44,877 nt of DNA, taken from contig JAAWCE010000064.1 in assembly GCA_022793065.1 (NCBI GenBank), forward strand, positions 1-44,877, written 5' to 3'. A program made the translations under genes and the position numbers. Under the pieces are notes generated by a model. The model was not told the origin of the DNA, made no database searches, and saw only the letters and a list, made by a program, of their open reading frames with translations. Positions 8,524 through 16,885 of this stretch are shown here, piece after piece. The DNA comes from Lachnospiraceae bacterium. Lineage in GTDB: Bacteria; Bacillota; Clostridia; Lachnospirales; Lachnospiraceae. Within the stretch, counting starts at the first letter, position 1, and the number at the start of each line of letters is the position of its first letter.

Positions 8524-9646
8524 GTGGTAGAATTAGACCAGATGAAGACAGAAATTTTGTCTTATGAAACTCCATTAGCGGAAGTGAGGGATTCACTTTG
8601 ACCTGGCAAACAAGTCAAAGCGCATAGAAGAGATGGAAATGGAGATGGAGGCTCCCGGTTTTTGGGATGATCCTGAACGCTCCAACGGTAAAATGAAAGA
8701 ATTGAAGAGTTTGAAGGATGTTGTGGAAGGCTGTGACAAGCTTTCCGGACAGTATGAAGATATCCTGACGCTGATTGAAATGGGTTATGAAGAGGAAGAC
8801 GCTTCTCTGATACCGGATATCCGGGCGGAACTGGACGAATTTATCAGTGAATTTGAGACATTGCGCATAGGGACATTGCTTTCTGGTGAATATGATAAAA
8901 ACAATGCCATTTTAAAGTTAAATGCCGGCGCGGGCGGAACGGAGAGTTGCGACTGGTGCGGAATGTTGTATCGTATGTATACCAGGTGGGCGGAGCGCAA
9001 GGGGTTTCAGGTAGAGGTATTGGATTATCTGGACGGAGATGAAGCCGGCATTAAGTCGGTTACGTTTCAGGTCAACGGAATCAATGCGTATGGCTATCTG
9101 AAATCTGAGAAAGGCGTACACCGGTTGGTGCGTATTTCACCTTTTAACGCCCAGGGAAAACGTCAGACTTCCTTTGTCTCTCTGGATGTTATGCCGGATA
9201 TTGAAGAGGATTTGGATGTGGAAATCGATGAGAAGGATTTGCGTATTGACACCTATCGAAGCAGCGGAGCCGGCGGGCAGCATATCAACAAGACCTCGTC
9301 TGCCATCCGTATCACCCATATCCCCACAGGAACGGTGGTGCAATGTCAGAATGAACGCAGCCAGTTCCAGAACAAAGACAAGGCCATGCAGATGTTGAAA
9401 GCAAAATTATATCTGTTGAAACAGGAAGCAAATGTGGAAAAGCTTTCCGATATCCGTGGTGAAGTAAAGGAAATTGGCTGGGGCAATCAGATACGCTCCT
9501 ATGTGCTGCAGCCTTATACTATGGTGAAAGACCATAGGACTGATGTTGAGACGGGAAACGTAGACGCAGTATTGGACGGAGGACTGGACGCACTGATCAA
9601 TGGTTATTTGAAGTGGATGAATACAAAGAAGTTATCCGATGAATAG
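8524..9646 (+). CDS. prfB: Peptide chain release factor 2, with +1 programmed frameshift
   Basis: RF2 releases the nascent chain at UGA and UAA. The gene is in two frames: frame one starts at GTG 8524 (AAGGTGA at 8511-8517) and gives 25 codons ending ...VRDSL at CTT 8596-8598, followed by in-frame TGA 8599-8601. A +1 slip on CTT-TGA-C resumes at GAC 8600 with DLANKSKRIEEME, giving about 373 residues in total. An internal purine stretch GAGGG at 8586-8590 resembles the stimulatory Shine-Dalgarno element. The functional motifs follow: HRLVRISPF, carrying the SPF stop-codon recognition tripeptide, and GGQ in SGAGGQHINKTSSA. The slip makes RF2 autoregulated: abundant RF2 terminates at the internal UGA. 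An annotation beginning at 8633 would miss the first 36 residues. Confidence 0.96.
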
Positions 9647-9655
9647 AATAGTTAG

Positions 9656-9696
9656 AAAAGCGATTACAGTCCATGAGACTTGTAATCGCTTTTTCA
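9656..9696 (+). terminator. Terminator of secA-prfB
   Basis: A 13-bp stem (AAAAGCGATTACA at 9656-9668, TGTAATCGCTTTT at 9681-9693) has a 12-base loop and runs into T's, just after the prfB stop. It may also serve the convergent gene on the other strand. Confidence 0.85.
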
Positions 9697-9795
9697 TATC
9701 CTAATTTCATTAGTTAAGCTGTCGATGGCAGGTTTTCTTTTTTGCCAAGCTGTCAAAGGTTCATGGTTCCTATATACAGATAAATCATAATCATA

Positions 9796-10557
9796 TCAGG
9801 CAGTCTCTTTTGGGTTCATCAAATCCAGGAAAAAACAAGTATAAGTCATCTGCATATAGGGATTCAGCCAGAGAAAACCAATCCCAAAGGATAAGATACA
9901 TAGTATTATCAAGGGAAGAAAACTCAGTTCCAGTTTGAACAGCCTGGTCCGCTGCCCTTTCATCACATGCCAGCAATGGGACAGAACTTCCTGCCCAGAA
10001 TATTGCGGAAAATCCAGCATTAAGAAAAAGGATAATTTAATGCCTAAAGAGATGGGAATGAAAATTAACCAGCATATAAATTGTATTGCTGCTGCATAAT
10101 ATATCCATTTTACATCTGTGTCAACAAAATAATTCTGCAGAAAATACTGGGCAGGCCATTGGGAAAACGTTTGACAAAGTACCAGGGCGCTTGCAATGGT
10201 TAAAGTTTTGGAAGATTCTGTCCTAAAACCGTAAAATAAATCTTTCATTGTACAGCGTTGTCCGCATGCGGCGTTTAAAAAGTATAAGGTGATTCCGGCG
10301 TTCATTACAGCCAAAACAATATTTGCCGCCAGCATGATAATGTCAAAAACAAAAGATATTGCCGTGGAGGTGTTTTGGGAGCCTGTACTGAAATATGCAG
10401 TGTTCGCGGTGATATTCAAATTTGTGCTGATGAATAATCGCACGATCCCCGAAATCAGAGCGCTCAAAAAAAATATGAGAACCGCACCGCCGTATTTACC
10501 GTCGAGAATATCTTTGGCAGCATTTTTCAGCTCATAGTTCTTTTTGTATTGTTTCAT
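9796..10557 (-). CDS. DUF975 family integral membrane protein
   Basis: A 253-residue polytopic membrane protein. The opening (LKNAAKDILDGKYGGAVLIF) and the later run of membrane segments with charged linkers are characteristic of the DUF975 family of Bacillota, which has no established function. About six hydrophobic segments are visible, with the C-terminus ending shortly after a Pro/Tyr-rich motif (NPYMQMTYTCFFLDL) that is well conserved in the family. CAGGAGA lies about 6 bases upstream of ATG 10557. It is the last of three minus-strand genes between prfB and tex; the upstream gene ends 63 bases away across an inverted repeat, so separate transcription is possible. Confidence 0.85.
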   Translation of the reverse strand: MKQYKKNYELKNAAKDILDGKYGGAVLIFFLSALISGIVRLFISTNLNITANTAYFSTGSQNTSTAISFVFDIIMLAANIVLAVMNAGITLYFLNAACGQRCTMKDLFYGFRTESSKTLTIASALVLCQTFSQWPAQYFLQNYFVDTDVKWIYYAAAIQFICWLIFIPISLGIKLSFFLMLDFPQYSGQEVLSHCWHVMKGQRTRLFKLELSFLPLIILCILSFGIGFLWLNPYMQMTYTCFFLDLMNPKETA

Positions 10558-10593
10558 GCGCTGTCTCCTGTATTAAGATTGTAATTTTTTTAG

Positions 10594-10618
10594 TTGACAC
10601 CATGCTTTTTGGTGTCAA
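10594..10618. repeat. Inverted repeat between two minus-strand genes
   Basis: TTGACACCA at 10594-10602 and TGGTGTCAA at 10610-10618 form a 9-bp perfect stem with a 7-base loop, two bases beyond the stop codon of the SprA-like gene. Neither strand has a T-run immediately after the stem, so it is a weak terminator at best; an operator is also possible. Confidence 0.5.
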
Positions 10619-10620
10619 GA

Positions 10621-11154
10621 TTATACCACATAGTCCAGATTCATTCCCTCATATTTTGTCCTGTCGGCGGATTTCAAACTTTTTTGATAAGGATTGTCTT
10701 CATTGTAGTATTTAATTTGCGTATGGGTGGTACCGCCGGCCACATAGGTACGCCCACATTCGGGACAGACCGCAGTGTGGATGGATACGGAGGCGGAAAT
10801 GACCTTGCCGTTTTTCATGGCGGCTTTTTTGTAGGCATTGGAAACATGCTCCTGTTCATGAGCGCGCACGGCAGCACCGGCATTTTCAGGAGAAACATGC
10901 TGAGGACTCTTAAAGGATACCATTTCGTCCGAGCCATCCTGATATTTTCGCTTTTTACAGGTCTGACATTCTTCGGAAGGGTCCTTCTTAATACCGGATT
11001 TCTGCGCGTCTTCTTCCTGTTCAATACCAGGAAAACATTTTCCGTCTATTGCGCCCTTGTCTTCCGGGAACATGGCGGACATATCTTGCGGACCAAATGT
11101 TACTTTGGCATTAGAGTAGTAATTGGTGTTGAAATTTTGAATGGGAGAAATCAT
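10621..11154 (-). CDS. SprA-related-like putative zinc metalloprotein
   Basis: A 177-residue soluble protein with no signal peptide. The centre carries AVRAHEQEHVSNAYKKAA, an HExxH zinc-metallopeptidase signature in the context (R-A-H-E-x-x-H) used by the SprA-related putative metalloprotease family. Two Cys pairs, CQTCKKRK before it and CPECGRTY after it, could bind a structural zinc. The N-terminal 70 residues are rich in Asn, Asp and Lys and look disordered. The family's role is not established; the motif supports a peptidase activity but no substrate is suggested by context. The flanking minus-strand genes encode small membrane proteins. The C-terminal Tyr/Asn/Lys-rich tail (KYYNEDNPYQ) follows the second Cys pair. 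Confidence 0.6.
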   Translation of the reverse strand: MISPIQNFNTNYYSNAKVTFGPQDMSAMFPEDKGAIDGKCFPGIEQEEDAQKSGIKKDPSEECQTCKKRKYQDGSDEMVSFKSPQHVSPENAGAAVRAHEQEHVSNAYKKAAMKNGKVISASVSIHTAVCPECGRTYVAGGTTHTQIKYYNEDNPYQKSLKSADRTKYEGMNLDYVV

Positions 11155-11205
11155 GCTAAAACCTCCTGATTAGATTATAGTTTCGTCTCTGCGCTGTTTA
11201 TTTTA

Positions 11206-11661
11206 TTATTCAAATGAATATCCGTAGAATTCTTCCATAAATGTCTGAAAATCCATACCATACATTTGCTGGGTCATAGTATCTAATTGGTATCGGAAGG
11301 ATTCGTTTTCCATCAAGGCAGGAAGCATGGTAAAGGTGTTGATTGTTATTATCACAGCGGAGATAATACCCACGCAGGAAGATACCACGCCCACCAAGGA
11401 GGCGGAATTCATTTTTTTACCTTTGCGGTAAGTAAGCGCGGCAAAAAGGATTCCTAATGCGCCCAGAGGTAAGGATAAAATGCCGGTACAACATGCAGTC
11501 ACGGACATCAGGCCGCATATGCCGGAGGCAATTGTAAATGCCTGGCCGTAAGGTCTGTGGGTGGGCTGATTGTAATAACTGCTGTTGGAGGCATTGCTGT
11601 TCCAACGGTCCCACGAACCGTCGTTATTCTGCTGATTCCGTTGATTTTGATTAAAGTCCAT
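11206..11661 (-). CDS. DUF4190-like small membrane protein
   Basis: A 151-residue protein. Residues 1-40 are low-complexity, rich in Asn, Gln, Ser and Tyr. Two hydrophobic helical regions follow (about 43-78 and 88-115), separated by a short basic loop (TYRKGKKMN), which is the layout of the DUF4190 group of small bacterial membrane proteins. The C-terminal 40 residues are acidic and aromatic-rich (MDFQTFMEEFYGYSFE). Function is unknown. It is the first of three minus-strand genes; the 51-base gap to the SprA-like gene allows co-transcription. ATG 11661 is preceded by AGGAGC. Confidence 0.6.
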   Translation of the reverse strand: MDFNQNQRNQQNNDGSWDRWNSNASNSSYYNQPTHRPYGQAFTIASGICGLMSVTACCTGILSLPLGALGILFAALTYRKGKKMNSASLVGVVSSCVGIISAVIITINTFTMLPALMENESFRYQLDTMTQQMYGMDFQTFMEEFYGYSFE

Positions 11662-11976
11662 ACCATGGGGCTCCTTTATTTATACGCATGGTGGCAAAAG
11701 TTTACTGTTTTATCCGTCTTGAGAAACCTTCTTTTTTCTACTTTACCATTTTCCGCTTCATCTGTCAAAAAAAATTTGGAAGAAAAAGTCCGCAAAAAGT
11801 ATAGGACAGAATTGTATATGAAAAAGAAACATTTAGATTGCAGTTCTCTTATTTTTTCAGTATAATCAAAGTAAGATAATAGGCCAAAAGCCGAAGATAA
11901 GAGTTCGGATGAAAGGCGGCCGTGATGAAATGGCAGGCTGTCCGGAGGCAAAAGTGAAAGGAAAGGTATCATTTGT
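11662..11976. other. Divergent intergenic region upstream of tex
   Basis: This 315-base gap separates the minus-strand DUF4190-like gene from tex. It holds the tex promoter (11838-11866) and a leader of about 100 bases with short complementary stretches (GGCC/GGCC-like and CCGAA/TTCGG near 11882-11915). I see no gene and recognise no riboswitch here. Confidence 0.5.
11838..11866 (+). promoter_or_regulatory. Promoter of tex
   Basis: TTGCAG at 11838-11843 and a perfect TATAAT at 11861-11866 are separated by 17 bases, about 110 bases before the tex start. Confidence 0.7.
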
Positions 11977-14481
11977 ATGGACATTTATCAGAAAATTACA
12001 GAAGAGTTACAGGTGGAAAAATGGCAGGTGGAGGCTGCGGTAAAGTTAATAGATGAAGGGAGTACCATTCCCTTTATCTCCCGTTACAGAAAGGAAGTTA
12101 CAGGGTCGTTGAATGACGAACAGCTCAGGGATCTGTATGAGAGACTTGTGTATCTGCGCAATCTGGAAGAGAAAAAGGAGCAGGTATTGGGCAGCATTGA
12201 AGAACAGGGTAAGCTTACAGAGGAATTGAGGGAGAAAATCCTGGCGGCGGAAACCCTGGTGGTGGTGGAAGACTTGTACCGGCCCTATCGGCCTAAACGT
12301 AAAACCAGGGCCAGTGTGGCAAAGGCAAAAGGACTGGAAGGGTTGGCGGAGTATATTTTGGCGCAGGATGCACAGGCGCCTGTGATAGAAGAGGCAGCAA
12401 AGTATGTCACAGGGGAAGATGTGGAAGAGGAAAAACAGGTCAAAACGCCGGAGGAAGCGATCCAGGGCGCTAAAGATATCATTGCGGAGAGTATTTCCGA
12501 CAATGCGGACTATCGCAGTTACATCCGTGAGGCCACCATGGGAGAGGGCATTATCACCAGTACGGCAAAAGATGAGAAAACCCAAAGTGTATATGAAATG
12601 TATTATAATTTTGAAGAACCTGTGAAGAAAATGGCAGGGCACAGAGTACTGGCATTGAACCGGGGAGAGGCGGAGAAGATTTTGACCGTTAAGGTAAATG
12701 CGCCGGAAGAACGCATTTTGCGTTATCTGGCAAAGCAGACCATTACTTCTGATAATGAGTATACCAATCCCTTATTGCAGGAAGCCATAGAGGACAGTTA
12801 TGACCGTCTGATTGCCCCGGCCATTGAGCGGGAGATCCGCAATGAACTGACGGAAAAAGCGGAAGACGGCGCTATTTCAGTATTTGGCAAGAATCTTGAG
12901 CAGTTGCTTCTGCAGCCTCCCATTGCGGGGAAAGTGGTGCTTGGATGGGACCCGGCGTTTAGAACCGGTTGTAAGCTTGCGGTGGTGGACCCTACCGGAA
13001 AGGTGCTGGATACGAAGGTTATCTACCCTACGGCGCCCCAGAATAAGGTGGAAGAGGCAAAAGCAGAACTAAAGAAGCTGATTACGAAGTATCAGGTGGA
13101 TTTGATTTCTGTGGGAAACGGCACGGCATCCAGAGAATCGGAGCAGATTATTGTGGATTTGCTGAAAGAGTTGGACAGGCCGGTGCAATATGTGATAGTA
13201 AATGAGGCCGGTGCCAGCGTATATTCTGCAAGTAAGCTGGCTACAGAGGAATTTCCGAACTTTGACGTGGGACAGAGAAGCGCCGCTTCCATTGCCAGAA
13301 GGCTTCAGGACCCTTTGGCGGAGCTTGTGAAGATTGACCCTAAATCTATTGGCGTGGGGCAATACCAGCATGATATGAACCAGAAGAAACTAAGCGCCGC
13401 CTTAAGCGGTGTAGTGGAAGACAGTGTGAATAAGGTGGGAGTTGATTTGAATACTGCGTCCGCATCTCTTCTGGAGTATATATCGGGAATCAACAAAACC
13501 ATAGCCAAAAATATTGTAGATTATCGGGAGACAAACGGGCGTTTTTCCAATAGAAAACAGTTGTTGAAAGTGGCAAAGTTGGGGCCTAAGGCGTTTGAAC
13601 AATGTGCGGGCTTTATGCGTATTCTGGACGGGGATAATCCGTTGGATGCCACCAGCGTACATCCGGAGTCCTATGAAGCGGCTATGAAACTGCTTGACAA
13701 GCTGGGGTTGACAATGGAAGATGTACGTGCCGCACAGAAAAAGAGTGCCGCCCAGGCAATGACCAAACAATCCGTTTCAGGAGGCACTGCTTCAAGCGTT
13801 TCAGGAAAAAGCGGGACTGTCACGGCCGGAAAGACGCCGCAGAAAAAGAATCCCCAGAAAACAATGCGGGTTGCAAATACCAATACCGCAATGGGGAAAG
13901 CGTTGGCTGCGGCCATGGGGCTGCCGGACGGAAAAGAAACGGTGGGAAAAAACGGCGGAAAAGGACAGGCGGGAAAGAAGCAGATGGTCTCAGGAGCAGA
14001 AGACAACCGGACAACATCTGTTGACAGTCAGAACACAGCCACAGGTCATGGGGCTGCCGGAAGTTCGGATATAGTCACCGGACTGGGAAAACGGATGATA
14101 GACAAAAAGCTTCTTGCAGAAGAACTTGGTATTGGAGAAATTACGCTTACTGATATTCTGAAAGAGTTGGAAAAGCCGGCTCGTGATCCCAGAGATGATA
14201 TGCCCAGGCCAATTTTGCGCAGCGATGTGTTGGATATGAAAGATTTGAAACCGGGAATGATTTTGAAAGGGACTGTCCGAAATGTAATTGATTTCGGCGT
14301 ATTTGTGGATATTGGCGTTCATCAGGACGGGTTGGTGCATATTTCGCAGATTACCGACCGCTTTATTAAGCATCCCTTAGACGCGGTCAGCGTGGGAGAT
14401 ATTGTGGAAGTACAGGTTTTGGGCGTGGAGGAAGCAAAGAAGAGAATCAGTCTGACGATGAAAATCAATGGGAATAAATAG
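11977..14481 (+). CDS. tex: Tex-family RNA-binding transcription accessory protein
   Basis: Tex is a large, widely conserved nucleic-acid-binding protein related to eukaryotic Spt6; in pathogens it affects transcription and toxin expression. The 834 residues show the N-terminal helical Tex region (EGSTIPFISRYRKEVTGSL and LYRPYRPKRKTRASVAKAKGL are hallmark motifs), the YqgF-type RNase H fold (GWDPAFRTGCKLAVVD near residue 325), tandem helix-hairpin-helix segments (YISGINKTIAKNIVDYR) and a C-terminal S1 domain (KGTVRNVIDFGVFVDIGVHQDGLVH near 760). Between the HhH region and S1 a Ser/Gly/Lys/Thr-rich linker of about 110 residues (roughly 590-700) has no domain character and makes the protein longer than the usual 710-780. 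GGAAAGG lies upstream of ATG 11977. Transcribed alone. Confidence 0.95.
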   Translation: MDIYQKITEELQVEKWQVEAAVKLIDEGSTIPFISRYRKEVTGSLNDEQLRDLYERLVYLRNLEEKKEQVLGSIEEQGKLTEELREKILAAETLVVVEDLYRPYRPKRKTRASVAKAKGLEGLAEYILAQDAQAPVIEEAAKYVTGEDVEEEKQVKTPEEAIQGAKDIIAESISDNADYRSYIREATMGEGIITSTAKDEKTQSVYEMYYNFEEPVKKMAGHRVLALNRGEAEKILTVKVNAPEERILRYLAKQTITSDNEYTNPLLQEAIEDSYDRLIAPAIEREIRNELTEKAEDGAISVFGKNLEQLLLQPPIAGKVVLGWDPAFRTGCKLAVVDPTGKVLDTKVIYPTAPQNKVEEAKAELKKLITKYQVDLISVGNGTASRESEQIIVDLLKELDRPVQYVIVNEAGASVYSASKLATEEFPNFDVGQRSAASIARRLQDPLAELVKIDPKSIGVGQYQHDMNQKKLSAALSGVVEDSVNKVGVDLNTASASLLEYISGINKTIAKNIVDYRETNGRFSNRKQLLKVAKLGPKAFEQCAGFMRILDGDNPLDATSVHPESYEAAMKLLDKLGLTMEDVRAAQKKSAAQAMTKQSVSGGTASSVSGKSGTVTAGKTPQKKNPQKTMRVANTNTAMGKALAAAMGLPDGKETVGKNGGKGQAGKKQMVSGAEDNRTTSVDSQNTATGHGAAGSSDIVTGLGKRMIDKKLLAEELGIGEITLTDILKELEKPARDPRDDMPRPILRSDVLDMKDLKPGMILKGTVRNVIDFGVFVDIGVHQDGLVHISQITDRFIKHPLDAVSVGDIVEVQVLGVEEAKKRISLTMKINGNK

Positions 14482-14494
14482 TTGAATTGCCCTC

Positions 14495-14523
14495 TTGACA
14501 AAAGGGTGAAAAAGCGATATTGT
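14495..14523 (+). promoter_or_regulatory. Promoter of the MarR-ABC exporter operon
   Basis: TTGACA at 14495-14500, a 17-base spacer and TATTGT at 14518-14523. The -10 box overlaps the first MarR-type palindrome, so a bound repressor would block it. Confidence 0.65.
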
Positions 14524-14556
14524 TAGTGTGCTAACAAATATGTTAGTGCGCTAACA
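14521..14556 (+). promoter_or_regulatory. Twin MarR-type operators
   Basis: Two near-identical 16-bp palindromes, TGTTAGTGTGCTAACA (14521-14536) and TGTTAGTGCGCTAACA (14541-14556), have centres 20 bp apart, about two helical turns. The half-site is TGTTAG. They sit between the promoter and the MarR gene, as expected for an autorepressed multidrug-exporter operon. Confidence 0.85.
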
Positions 14557-14585
14557 ATATTTTTTTGTCAAAAAGGAAGGAGACA

Positions 14586-15098
14586 ATGGAAGAGGAAAGA
14601 AGAGTATCATTTATACTACGGGTGCTTCATAATCAAATCAGAGACATAATTCATAAGAGGGCATCCAAATTTGACAAAGGGCCAAAGAGTCAGCTGCAGG
14701 GGGGCATATTAGGATATTTATATCATCATAGCAGCGAACCGGTGTATCAGAAGGATTTGGAGAAGGAATTTCGCATTTCTCGTGCAACGGCTACCAATAC
14801 GCTGCAGGTAATGGAAGTGGATGGTCTGATCATACGTCAGGCCATGGATAAGGACGCCAGATTAAAACGGATACGACTGACGGAGGAAGCGTATGCCAAT
14901 CATGCAGTGATTGAAAAGCATATGGAACTGCTGGAAGGCCGGATGCTTCAGGGACTGTCGGAGGCAGAGGTTGCGGAGCTGCGCAGGCTGTTGGGGTTGT
15001 TGCTGGGAAATTTAGAGCAGTATGGGACGGAGCTTAGCGAGGGGAACGGAGCAGAGGAATTTTTGCAGGAAGGACAGCAAAGAGGAACCGAATCATAG
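14586..15098 (+). CDS. MarR-family transcriptional regulator
   Basis: A 170-residue winged helix-turn-helix regulator. The reader helix region (YQKDLEKEFRISRATATNTLQVMEVDGLIIRQ) and the basic wing (DKDARLKRIRLTEEA) are typical MarR features, flanked by dimerisation helices at both ends. The frame opens at TTG 14565, but GGAAGG at 14575-14580 places translation at ATG 14586. It is the first gene of an operon with two ABC exporter subunits (29-base gap) and has two palindromic operators over its own promoter. I infer repression of the exporter, relieved by a small-molecule ligand or the exporter's substrate. Confidence 0.9.
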   Translation: MEEERRVSFILRVLHNQIRDIIHKRASKFDKGPKSQLQGGILGYLYHHSSEPVYQKDLEKEFRISRATATNTLQVMEVDGLIIRQAMDKDARLKRIRLTEEAYANHAVIEKHMELLEGRMLQGLSEAEVAELRRLLGLLLGNLEQYGTELSEGNGAEEFLQEGQQRGTES

Positions 15099-15126
15099 CT
15101 GTGGCTTTCATGGGAAGAAAGGAAGT

Positions 15127-16884
15127 GTGAAAAAGATGCTTAAAACATTGGGAGCTCAAATAAAAGAATTTAAAAAAGATTCCGTTGTGACCCCGTTTTT
15201 TATGATTGGCGAGGTGATTATGGAAACAATTATTCCGCTGCTGATGGCATCTATTATTGATGATGGTGTGGAAGCGGGAAATATGAGGCATATTTATTGG
15301 ATTGGAGCGTTTATGGTAGCGGCGGCGTTGATTGGTCTTACTTTCGGCATTATGGGAGGTAAGTATGGCGCCCGTGCGTCGGCGGGATTTGCCAGGAATC
15401 TTAGAAAAGCTATGTATGAAAACATACAGACATTCAGTTTTTCTAATATTGACAAGTTCAGTACTTCCGGTCTGGTGACAAGATTGACCACGGATGTAAC
15501 CAATATGCAAAATGCGTATCAGATGATTTTGCGTATGTGCATGAGAGCGCCGGCATCTTTGATATGTGCCATGATTATGAGTTTTGTTATCAGTCCCAGG
15601 CTGGCAAGCGTATATTTGGCGGCGGTTATTTTCCTGGGTTGTGTGTTGGGGCTGATTGTGAAACAAGCCACAAAGCATTTTATGCAGGCGTTTCCCAAGT
15701 ACGATGCCTTAAATGAAAGCGTTCAGGAAAACGTATCTGCAATCCGTGTGGTTAAGGCATATGTCCGAGAAGAACATGAGATTGAAAAATTCCGGAAGGC
15801 CAGTAATAATATTTATAAAATATTCTGTAAAGCAGAGGGAATTGTCATGTGGAATAATCCGGTTATGAATTTAACGGTGTATACCTGTATCCTTCTGATC
15901 AGTTGGCTGGGCGCTCATATGGTAGTGCAGAATACCCTGAGTACGGGGCATTTGATGAGTATGTTGACTTATTGTATGAATATTTTAATGAGTCTGATGA
16001 TGCTGTCGATGATTTTTGTTATGATAACGATGTCCATGGCCAGCGCCAGACGTATTTGTGAGGTTTTGGAGGAAACGCCGGATTTGGCCAATCCGGAAGC
16101 GCCCGTTATGGAAGTCAAAGACGGCAGTATTGTATTTGAACATGTATCCTTTGCCTATAAAAAAGATGCAAAGACGCCGGTATTAAAAGAGATTCATTTG
16201 GAAATTAAGTCCGGAGAGACCATTGGCATTATCGGCGGCACCGGAAGCGCCAAGTCCAGTCTGGTCAATCTCATCAGCAGACTATATGATGTGACGGAAG
16301 GAAAGCTTCTGGTAGGAGGCGTGGACGTAAGGGCATATGATATGGAAGCATTGCGGAATCAGGTGGCGGTAGTGCTGCAAAATAATGTTCTGTTTTCGGG
16401 AACAATTCTGGATAATCTGCGTTGGGGAGATCAGAAGGCTACGGAAGAGGAGTGCAGGCATGCCTGTGAATTGGCCTGTGCAGACGAATTTATTCAGAAG
16501 CTGCCCGATGGGTACCAAACCTACATAGAGCAGGGGGGAACCAATGTATCCGGCGGACAGAAACAAAGGTTGTGTATTGCCAGAGCGCTTTTGAAGAAGC
16601 CAAAGATATTGATTCTGGACGATTCTACCAGCGCCGTAGATACGGCCACGGATGCCAGAATCAGAAACGCTTTCCAAGAGGCCATTCCGGGTACGACAAA
16701 GCTGATTATTGCACAGAGAATTTCCAGTGTGGAACATGCTGACAGAATTATTGTAATGCACGACGGTCAGATAGACGGGTTTGCCTCCCATCAGGAACTT
16801 CTGGCAACAAACGAAATATACCGTGAAGTTTATGACGCGCAGATGAGCGGCAGCGGTGATTTTGATGAGAAAGGGGGGAATTGA
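15127..16884 (+). CDS. ABC exporter half-transporter, degenerate-site subunit
   Basis: A half-transporter of about 585 residues: six-helix transmembrane domain (residues ~15-310) followed by a nucleotide-binding domain. Walker A is GGTGSAKSS near 370, the signature VSGGQKQRL near 475, and Walker B ends LDDSTSAVD, with Asp where the catalytic Glu normally sits. Ala replacing Gly and Ser-Ser replacing Ser-Thr in Walker A are also off-consensus. This is the pattern of the catalytically impaired subunit of heterodimeric exporters (TM287/TM288, BmrC/BmrD, LmrC/LmrD). The frame is open from 15022 inside the MarR gene; GTG 15127 or ATG 15136 after AGAAAGGAAG is the likely start. Ends one base before the partner gene. 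Probable role: drug or lipid export together with the next protein. Confidence 0.9.
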   Translation: MKKMLKTLGAQIKEFKKDSVVTPFFMIGEVIMETIIPLLMASIIDDGVEAGNMRHIYWIGAFMVAAALIGLTFGIMGGKYGARASAGFARNLRKAMYENIQTFSFSNIDKFSTSGLVTRLTTDVTNMQNAYQMILRMCMRAPASLICAMIMSFVISPRLASVYLAAVIFLGCVLGLIVKQATKHFMQAFPKYDALNESVQENVSAIRVVKAYVREEHEIEKFRKASNNIYKIFCKAEGIVMWNNPVMNLTVYTCILLISWLGAHMVVQNTLSTGHLMSMLTYCMNILMSLMMLSMIFVMITMSMASARRICEVLEETPDLANPEAPVMEVKDGSIVFEHVSFAYKKDAKTPVLKEIHLEIKSGETIGIIGGTGSAKSSLVNLISRLYDVTEGKLLVGGVDVRAYDMEALRNQVAVVLQNNVLFSGTILDNLRWGDQKATEEECRHACELACADEFIQKLPDGYQTYIEQGGTNVSGGQKQRLCIARALLKKPKILILDDSTSAVDTATDARIRNAFQEAIPGTTKLIIAQRISSVEHADRIIVMHDGQIDGFASHQELLATNEIYREVYDAQMSGSGDFDEKGGN

Positions 16885-16885
16885 T

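Noticed and set aside
8599..8601. prfB as a pseudogene with an internal stop
   Set aside because: CTT-TGA-C is the classical programmed frameshift site, and both sides match RF2.
10594..10618. Strong terminator after the SprA-like gene
   Set aside because: The stem is good, but no T-run follows it on the gene's strand; left as an inverted repeat.
11875..11976. Riboswitch in the tex leader
   Set aside because: Short complementary pieces exist, but no known aptamer core was recognisable.
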